A program made the translations under genes and the position numbers. The notes under the pieces are model-generated. The model saw only the letters and a program-made list of their open reading frames with translations. It was not told the origin of the DNA and searched no databases. Positions 53,461 through 64,000 of a stretch of 64,000 bases of DNA are shown piece after piece (positions within the stretch are counted from its first letter, which is position 1; every line of letters starts with the position of its first letter). Source of the stretch: Blepharisma stoltei (Eukaryota; Ciliophora; Heterotrichea; Heterotrichida; Blepharismidae); contig CAJZBQ010000020.1 in the NCBI GenBank assembly GCA_914767885.1, positions 434,001 through 498,000 of the forward strand, written 5' to 3'.

Positions 53461-56400
53461 CTATATCAATTCATCTCTTTCTCTGTTTCTTGCTGTAGTT
53501 AACCTATCAGAAGAATGACTAATCATTCTTACAAGCTCATTGCTTTTTGTATCAGTTTTGTGAAATCCATTTAAAGTGCTTCTCCTAGTTCTCGATTTTC
53601 CAACCCAAATTGCTAGATTCTTTCTAACTCTTAAGAGAGGGTTGAAAATTAATAATCAAAATTTTTAAAATTCCAATTTGAAATCAAAATAATTTTTAAG
53701 AGATTAAGACTAAGTTGCGATTTAAACTCCCCACTTCCTGCACTCCATCTATTCCAAAGTAATCGCTGCGGGGTGGCTTTAACCAAGACTTTCAAGGCTC
53801 GGACTGAAACCCCCACGAGAGCCCGGCGCTTTTGATATGACCAATGATTTTACAGGGCGACACCATTTTTTAACTCAAAGCCACTGTTAATCAATCTAGT
53901 CAGATCGATCCTTAGCGAGACCCTTTGCTGGAGAGACTAGCCCTTGAGATCTTGTCTCCTCCTAAAGAAAAAACTCAGCAAGCTTGCGTCATTCTGAGCA
54001 GACCACAAAGCACCATAGGTAACTAAGCCACCCTACTCTATTGGACACCCATTCTGGGCTTAGTCGCTGATGGAGTAAGCTGATCCATAACGAGTTGATT
54101 CAGCGTTTCAGAGTTCAGATATCCACATCATGCTTCAAATAATGGTATGCAAATATTTTTCAAAAACCCTGCTTGGCTTTTTGCTATATCAGTAGTTTCT
54201 CTGTCACAGTACATTGAAACGGGCTGGTTTCTTGCCTTCTCTATGTCTCCTTGATTGAAAAACTCTTCACATACAAGTGCTGTCCATTTTTCATGTAAAT
54301 CAGTTACTTTTGCACTATGGCCAATATCTGAGCATTTAAGTGCCATGGCAAGAATTAATATTTTGTCTTCTTGCTTTTCTATATTTAAATCTGATAAATG
54401 AAGAGCCCTTGTTCTTCATCTTCCTAAGATTTCGAAATGCTTTGACATGTCGGTGTCTAAAATCATTTCTACTATAAGTTTTCTGGCTTTTATTCAATCA
54501 TCATTGCATAGCCCTTCAAAAATATTGCATCCAGGTCTCTGCATAATTAAGTATGTTTTGGAACAATGCATATTTTCTAATACAGAACTGTCATTATACT
54601 GCAACGCTAATTCGTCTCTATTATTGACCAAAAATCGATTTGTCAATGCTTGATGACCTACATCGTGCCCTAATGCAGCAATAATTGAAGACAAGATATC
54701 TAACTCTTCCATGAGCGAAAAAAATTGGAAAGATCTTTTTTTGCATAAACCCACCTCCATAAGTGAAAAAATTTTTTTATGAAAGTAGAATAATGTAAAT
54801 CTGATGAATTTTTAATGGCTTGCATTTTAAAAATTTTTAAATTTTGAAAAAGAAATTTACAAAAACAATTTATATATAAATTTTTACGAGTAAACAAAGT
54901 GTTTTTTTTAACTCACTGAGGGAGTAAGCTTCCCAGAGAAGGATAAAGGCTGCCATATTCACAAAAAAAAAGAAGTGTATGCAATACATCAGCAGCGTGA
55001 CATGCATTATGATAGGGATTATGATTATAATTCTAAATAAAAATTACATTTTCAATGCATTTGAAATAGGCGTCACTAACATCTTCACTGATGTTGAATT
55101 TCGTCTGCATATTCCATTTTTTTAACAAATATTTGGCGACTATAAAAATACTGTGTCCGGTAGAGGTATATACAAATCATATATCGAAGTTATAGTTTCT
55201 GCCCACTGTAGATAGAACACCTTCTAGCTCTGATTCTCCATAATTGCTGAATGGGAAATTTGTTTTAGGCTGGTCTTTATCACTATCTGTCATTGTAATT
55301 GGACGAGTTATTGATTTGGCATGAGTAGTTTCTTGAGGCTCCATGAAGTTTTCAATCATAAATGTTTTGTCGTCATCATCATTACATAACATAAAATTTA
55401 TAAGATTGAGCCTTCGTTCAACATCCACTATCACATCACCTGAATGGGCTCCTGTTACTGCTTCGGGATTCCCGGCTCTACCCTCACGTCGTGCACAGTC
55501 TGGCTTCGTCGTAATCTATCCCTAGGCTTCGGCCGTTTGATTTCGATGGCTATCCTTCCAGCTCTCCGGCTTTTACGCAGGTTGTCTGCACAAAAATTCT
55601 AAAAATGGAATTTCTTGCCGACTATCGGCAAAAGGTCCCAACTTATAGCCTAAGTTCTAACTCTTAGTTTTACGGTAGAGAGTTGTGCGAAGAGTCAAAA
55701 GACTCTACTGGACATCTCCTTTTCAACTTAGGCATTTCTTTTCCCACAAGATAAAATCCCATCCTAAAAAGGTGACTCGGATCAGGCTCCGCACGCTGCG
55801 GAATTGCTTAACTGAGATTGCTGTCCATTCTGGGTTAGCAAAACATCGCGAGATATAAATTTAATATGTGCTCGAGGCTGCATTGTCGGGAGACCATCCA
55901 GAACTGAGACGCCATATTTAATTATTTGTCGTCATCATCAATAAAGTGATCTTTCTCTATTTTAATTTCTTTCAGATATTTCCCGTGCGCAATTCTTCTC
56001 TTAACTTTTTCTATTTCAGTGCAAGTCCCTTTTAGCCTTGTTTTTAAGTCATTATAAATTATAACTTTACAGGCGTTTTTTATTTCTTTTTTTATACTAT
56101 CGCAAGACTCTACAAGAACCTCAATTTCTGAGTTTATCGTTGCTTTAGATTGAAATTCTTGTGGAGGAAGTTCATATAATTCGTGCTCTTTATCAGCTCT
56201 TCAGAAGATTTGTCGAGTTCTGTAGTCAATTTGATGAGATTCTATCGTCTGAATTGTTAAGAAAATCAGCAAAATTAGGAATTCTCCTGCAATTGCATAT
56301 GTTGATAAAGGAGAATATCCTAAGGATAAACCTAGAAATAATGCTAAGCACGAAGTTGATAAGAAAGCAATTATTTGAAAACTGTCAAATAGAATTGTTC

Positions 56401-56968
56401 TCATCATGATAATCCAGCAAACTATTCCTAATGATCCAGGTATATAACTCTTATGAAATTTGTTATCGTAAATCCCACTTAAAATTCTTTCATCTCCTAC
56501 AACTAAAAAAATCATAAAAATCAGCCCAAACAAAGTATATAAAATCCTACTTTTTCGTAAAAACCAGCCACATGTTAAGATAAGGAATAAAATTCCATAA
56601 GCAATCAATAAAATTGCTAATAGCGAGCTTAACTGCAAGAACAAATGGACAGATTCTAAATTGTCTTCATTGTAAAGCAGCAGCGAACATGTCACCAGAA
56701 TTAAAATGTACAAGGTAAAAAATACATAAAATATCAGCAAATTGCTTTTGAATTCGTTTGAAACTTTGTTTCTATCACTTCTATCGCAATAAAGTGTCTG
56801 AATATATTTTTCTTCTAAAAGTTTGTTAGTGAAATGGAGTAGATTTGAGTTGATTGGAAGATTGGTACATTCAAGACTTTCGTGGTTGAGGATTCCGTAT
56901 ATTCCTGAATTATGGAATTTGAAGACGCTTTGATAAATATCTCCGTTTTCATTCGGGTGATTAGTCAT
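53461..56968 (-). CDS. Membrane-bound 3',5'-cyclic nucleotide phosphodiesterase
   Basis: Start MTNHPNENGDIY (56968). Six to seven membrane spans (residues about 75-250), a helical linker, then a class I PDE domain: NPYHNACHAADVLHT, ALGHDVGHQALTNRFL (HD metal site), LENMHCSKTYLIMQ, ALKCSDIGHSAK and IPLFEAWCGYLNS. Hydrolyses cAMP and/or cGMP. Interruptions: retroposon S12 (55382-55925), a 15-nt intron (55033-55047), an IES (54704-54927; excision gives GSLDILSS) and an IES (53628-54078; excision gives MDQLRKNLAIW). Multi-span N-termini are common on ciliate PDEs. The HDxxHxGxxN glycine is Ala here. The C-terminus ends at TAG 53461-53463. Confidence 0.9.
53628..54078. mobile_element. IES in PDE 3' region with nested GC-rich element
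   Basis: 451 bp between TAA repeats (53625-53627, 54076-54078), ends CTCTTAAGAGAGGGTTG and CGCTGATGGAG. A GC-rich block with tail-like GATTAAGACTAAG (about 53713) and antisense AAAAAATGGTGTCG start suggests a SINE nested inside. Removal restores DQLRKNLAIW. Confidence 0.72.
54704..54927. mobile_element. IES in PDE catalytic domain (TAA-flanked)
   Basis: 224 bp between TAA repeats (54701-54703, 54925-54927). Ends CTCTTCCATGAGCG and ACTCACTGAGGGAG. Excision joins SLGSL to DILSSIIAALGHD. Confidence 0.88.
55033..55047 (-). other. 15-nt intron in PDE
   Basis: Minus-strand GTAATTTTTATTTAG, 15 nt, GT...AG, with an in-frame TAG. Splicing joins KCIEN to NYNHNPYHN, directly in front of the conserved PDE motif. 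Confidence 0.88.
55382..55925 (-). mobile_element. Full-length SINE-like retroposon S12 in PDE
   Basis: 544 bp between exact 15-nt repeats TTGTCGTCATCATCA (55367-55381, 55926-55940). Same family as S9 but more diverged: antisense start AAATATGGCGTCTCAG, 3' GTGGATGTTGAACG. Removal restores HFIDDDDKTFMIENF. The duplication has no TA dinucleotide. Confidence 0.92.
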
Positions 56969-57286
56969 CTATGAATATTAATATTTTTCAATAAAATGCT
57001 ATTAAATTATAGCATTATGCAATTGAATCTAAATAAAAGAATGCGAAATTTTTTATGTTAGGTATTAGAATTTTGCGATGCCAAAAATAGTTTACTGGGT
57101 GGACAATATTTAATAAAATAATTTTTAATTCAGCGTTGTTTTTTTGTTAAAATGGGCTTTGTATTGAAAGTATTCAAAAATAAGTAAAGCCGTTTTTGAT
57201 ATAAATATTCTTAAAACAATTATTAAAATTTAGCTTTTGAAGCTTTTAAATGAAATATATCAAATTATGAAATTTACACAAAACAA

Positions 57287-58960
57287 TTATATTTTCTGCT
57301 TTTTTGTAGGCTTATCTTCATTTTGGTCCTCGTTTTCTCTGAACTCAGCCCTCAACTGCCATTGATGCCTATAAGCTCCTTGAGTTCCTTTCTCTGCAAT
57401 TTCTGGCAAAAGTTTTCTCAAATAAGCTTCAGGCTGCCCTGTTTCTTCCACTAAATTTTTTACCTTCCAAAACCTTTGAATTGCAAAGAGGTTAAAAAGC
57501 ATTTCTTTTACAGCTTCAGGCTCTTCCCTTACTCTTTTTTCCTTATGCTTTTTAAGATATGTGGCTAAGGCAGCTTTATCTTTATTTGCCATAACAAAAG
57601 TTTTATGATCCTCATGAAGCTTAAAAATCCTTTGTTTTGCTTTCATATCATCGATATTTGGATCTGCAGTGCTAATTGCATATTTGCTTACTTCTTCTAG
57701 TTTTTCTTGATTGTGTTTATAAGAATTAAGATTACCCAGAATTTTAAGGTGATACTCTTTTAGGAAGTAATATCAGAGCCTCCCTTTTAACTCCAATTGA
57801 TGACGTCGAAAGCCATCTTGCCTTATAAGTATTCCAGATTACCCCACCAAAAGGACCAGAAAGCCTTCACAGACGCGTTGACCTCGCTCCATGTGTGTGT
57901 TCTGCCTAAGGGTCACCCTCCTCAGATATGTCAAGCAATGGATTTTGCTCACTCCCCCTTCTTTAAATTGGAACAAAAAGTATCGGCAAAATCTCTATTT
58001 TTGGGTAAGCTAACCCTTTAAATTCATCAAAAAAATTTTTAATTGAAAATTTTATAGAAAAAATATAATAATTTTTATATAAATAGTTTTTAACCTTATT
58101 TAATGTAAATAGAATGCTATTTAAACAGTAGCACAAAAAAACAATTATATTTAAATTCATTCTTTATAAAAATAATTTAAAAATCAAACCATTGCATTCA
58201 TTGCATTGCATCAATTAAAGTATTTAAGGTGCCCAACGCACACTCACTAAGGAAGCAGAGCCAAAATGGTGACGTCACGAGCATTTCCGATCCAAAAGGT
58301 ATGGCATCCCAAATAAACCACCAACCATCTTGGCCAGTGTGATGCTGTTGCTCTTGCCTGATTTAGATTCTGCATGAGCTCCGGATGTGCTAATTGGTAA
58401 ATCCTGGGCCTCTTGATACACTGTGGAGCAGCTCCTCTGGTTATACCAAATTTAAATTGTTGTTTCTGTGCCAGAGATAAAAAAAAAATAAAAGCATTCA
58501 TGAGGGAGAAATATTAGTAACCAATTTTTCTCAAACCGAATACGATTTTATTTATCCAAGAATATCGCATTCAATTTTTATTCTACTTTTTAACTACTAT
58601 AAAGTTTTTTTTCAAAAATAAAATTAACCTCCTTTAAATTTGAATCGCTAATTTAGAGGAGGAGTCAGGTAATAAATTTCCTCTGCAAATAACTTTCGCC
58701 TTAAGTATAGCCTTTCGGTTTCCATCGACAGAGAAAATGTACAGATCATCGTCATGAATTTTTTGGACTTTTGTGTTAAATTTGGTAACTCCGTTTGTCA
58801 ACGCTCCTAAATCATCTTGAAGGCTCAATTCTGCATCCATAGTTTTTGAGTCCAAAGAAATCGTCATATTTGAGTCGCTCTTTACTTTGAAGGCTTCATA
58901 TAAGTAGTCAGGAAGCTTTAGTAGCATTACATGATTCTTTTCTGTAAAAATTTGATCCAT
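57287..58960 (-). CDS. GTF2F2: Transcription factor TFIIF beta subunit
   Basis: General RNA polymerase II factor. N-terminal part (MDQIFTEKNHVMLLKLPDYLY to ICRGNLLP) fits the TFIIF-beta dimerisation domain opening. The C-terminal winged helix is clear: MLFNLFAIQRFWKVKNLVEE, TGQPEAYLRKLLPEIA and HQWQLRAEFREN, followed by a basic tail. Between them lie an IES (57952-58667, TCA-flanked) and a GC-rich SINE-like block (about 57760-57930) whose exact ends I cannot fix. The frame resumes EYHLKILGNLNSY. Starts 143 bp from the divergent SPO22-like gene. Confidence 0.85.
57760..57930 (-). mobile_element. SINE-like fragment in TFIIF-beta (ends uncertain)
   Basis: GC-rich antisense block containing GGGTGACCCTTAGGC, also present in S1, and GGAGTTAAAAGGGAGG, also present in S13 at 60.3 kb. 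No clear flanking duplication seen. Confidence 0.55.
57952..58667. mobile_element. Composite IES in TFIIF-beta (TCA-flanked)
   Basis: 716 bp between TCA trinucleotides (57949-57951, 58665-58667). Ends CTCCCCCTTCTTTAAATTGG and ATTTAGAGGAGGAG. Inner GC-rich block (about 58220-58500) with AAAATGGTGACGTCACG and an A-rich tail looks like a nested SINE. Confidence 0.75.
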
Positions 58961-59103
58961 TTATTATATACCGGGCTTTTAGTATTCCTTGACATTATTG
59001 AAAGAATTATTTTAGTCTTAAATGATACATTTTTTTATATAAAAATAAATGTTGATAATTAGTGCATACATTGGAGTTTATTGAAATAGAAAATATAAAT
59101 TAA

Positions 59104-63058
<3,955 letters not shown>

Positions 63059-64000
63059 TTAGCGCTTTCCTTTAATCATCATTTGAATTCTTTCGCTTAG
63101 TCAAGGATGCCATTGATTAAATGGTATACTTGATTGCTGGACTGTGGCAAATAACTCGTCAGAATTTAGAGAAGCTGGGATTTTTTCTCGATTAGGTGCA
63201 TTCATTTTTACAGCCTGCAAGGTCTAAATAGAGTTTACCATAGCAAAATATTCTTCCATAGCTGGCTTGCGGGGAGGAGGAGCTCTTCTATTTCTTCTTG
63301 GACTTGATGAGCCAGTGCTTTTGGTTTCTTCTTCGTCAGTTGTGACAGATTTTAAAGGAGAAATCTTGAATTTTTTACCTGTCCAAAAGTCTAGCTGCAC
63401 AATTGGCTTTAAAATCGAGAGAGTTTCTGAGGTAGTAATTAGCAGACTTTGGTGAACTGGGTCAACATTAAAGGTTTGTCTTGAATTAGTGAAGCCTTTG
63501 GCTGATTTTTTTAGAACTATAGAGGGCAATTTTGACAAGCTGATTTCTTGGATTTGAGGTTTACAGCAAAGAATGCCTAAATTTGATAATATCAGGCAAG
63601 ATCTGCGAAGAGCAAGAGAATTAAAAACTTCAATTTCTTCACTGTCACTAAAGGTAGGACGCCTTTTATCGCTTGTGAAAACTTCAAAGCTTTTAAATTC
63701 AAGATTGTGTGATATTTGAGGAATAAATAAAGATTGCTGAGAGCAATTTTTAAAGTATCTTTGGCTTTTTATACTATAGCTAAACTGGGAAACTGAAATT
63801 TCCTGCTCTCTTGGCTTCACTGAAATAACTTTAAGAATTTCTTTTGAGTTGTTGTTGGATTTCGGTATAAAAATATTTTTCGAAAAAATTCCAAGACTCT
63901 GCTTTGGAGGTTTAATATTACAACTAGTAAATGCAGTGCTCGTATTATTGCTTATACTTCTTGGTATTTTAATGTTTAGTGACTGAATACTGAGAATTTG
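63059..64000 (-). CDS. Unknown protein (5' end outside window) with a 15-nt intron
   Basis: Open frame from the right edge leftwards, Ser/Lys-rich with no recognised domain; its start is beyond 64000. After MEEYFAM a 15-nt intron (63224-63238) precedes a short exon (TLQAVKMNAPNREK to MMIKGKR) ending at TAA 63059-63061. Without splicing it would stop inside the intron. The stop abuts the stop of the convergent SPO22-like gene without a spacer base. Confidence 0.7.
63224..63238 (-). other. 15-nt intron
   Basis: Minus-strand GTAAACTCTATTTAG: exactly 15 nt, GT...AG, containing in-frame TAG. Splicing extends the protein by about 48 codons with two TGA/TGG Trp positions (QWHPW). Confidence 0.85.

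Noticed and set aside
55177-55434. Start MIVDVERRLNL as a separate gene
   Set aside because: The first residues come from the 3' end of retroposon S12; the true frame continues from upstream PDE sequence after the TSD.

Overview
The window reads as germline (micronuclear-type) DNA of a heterotrich ciliate close to Blepharisma. Three observations support this. In-frame TGA must be read as tryptophan: it encodes the Trp of the chitin-synthase QRRRW motif in two of three copies, and a Trp of the kinase D-W-W-S-Y-G motif. TAA and TAG are the stops. Three 15-nt GT...AG introns can be identified. Genes are AT-rich and packed very tightly, with start-to-start gaps of 18 and 29 bp and abutting or overlapping convergent stops. 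About 30 insertions interrupt open reading frames at positions where precise removal restores the frame and the protein family signature, as expected for internal eliminated sequences (IESs).

Layout. 1-4.5 kb: a NEK-like kinase (partial), an AGC kinase split by a retroposon, and a repeat-containing membrane-anchored protein. 5.3-16.3 kb: three chitin synthase paralogues (-,+,-), each broken by IESs or retroposons; the first ends in a Cro/C1-type helix-turn-helix domain in place of the tail shared by the other two. 17.4-30.4 kb: kinesin, a small lipidated protein, a DENN protein, a Rab with an altered G4 motif, FAM221, an ankyrin/SAM protein with a CaaX box, and Trm11. 30.4-43.8 kb: a long coiled-coil protein, a membrane protein, a PARP-like protein, ribosomal protein uS11 (RPS14), a triple-PX membrane protein, a lipidated protein and an AKTIP/FTS-like UBC protein. 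44-50.5 kb: tRNA-Lys(TTT), a TRP/polycystin-type channel and a WD40 protein. 51.5-64 kb: Yippee, a zinc-finger-like protein, a membrane-bound cyclic-nucleotide phosphodiesterase, TFIIF-beta, a SPO22/ZIP4-type meiotic TPR protein carrying three insertions, and a partial unknown gene.

The insertions fall into distinct classes. (1) DNA elements with CTCC...GGAG ends, flanked by a 3-bp T-N-A direct repeat; many have C-rich CCGTGAGYGAACAAAA inverted repeats, are 200-850 bp long and are sometimes nested. (2) SINE-like retroposons of about 290-610 bp, most starting near AAAATGGC and ending in TTAAGA/TTAG-type tails, flanked by 7-16-bp target-site duplications (TSDs). (3) Long-arm foldback elements. 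(4) A 927-bp element with an acidic ORF and a roughly 315-bp (GA)n tail. (5) Short IESs of 59 and 133 bp with TA-type boundaries. The most notable features are exonic retroposons whose two TSD copies differ, where they differ, mostly at synonymous positions, and the chitin synthase with a helix-turn-helix tail.
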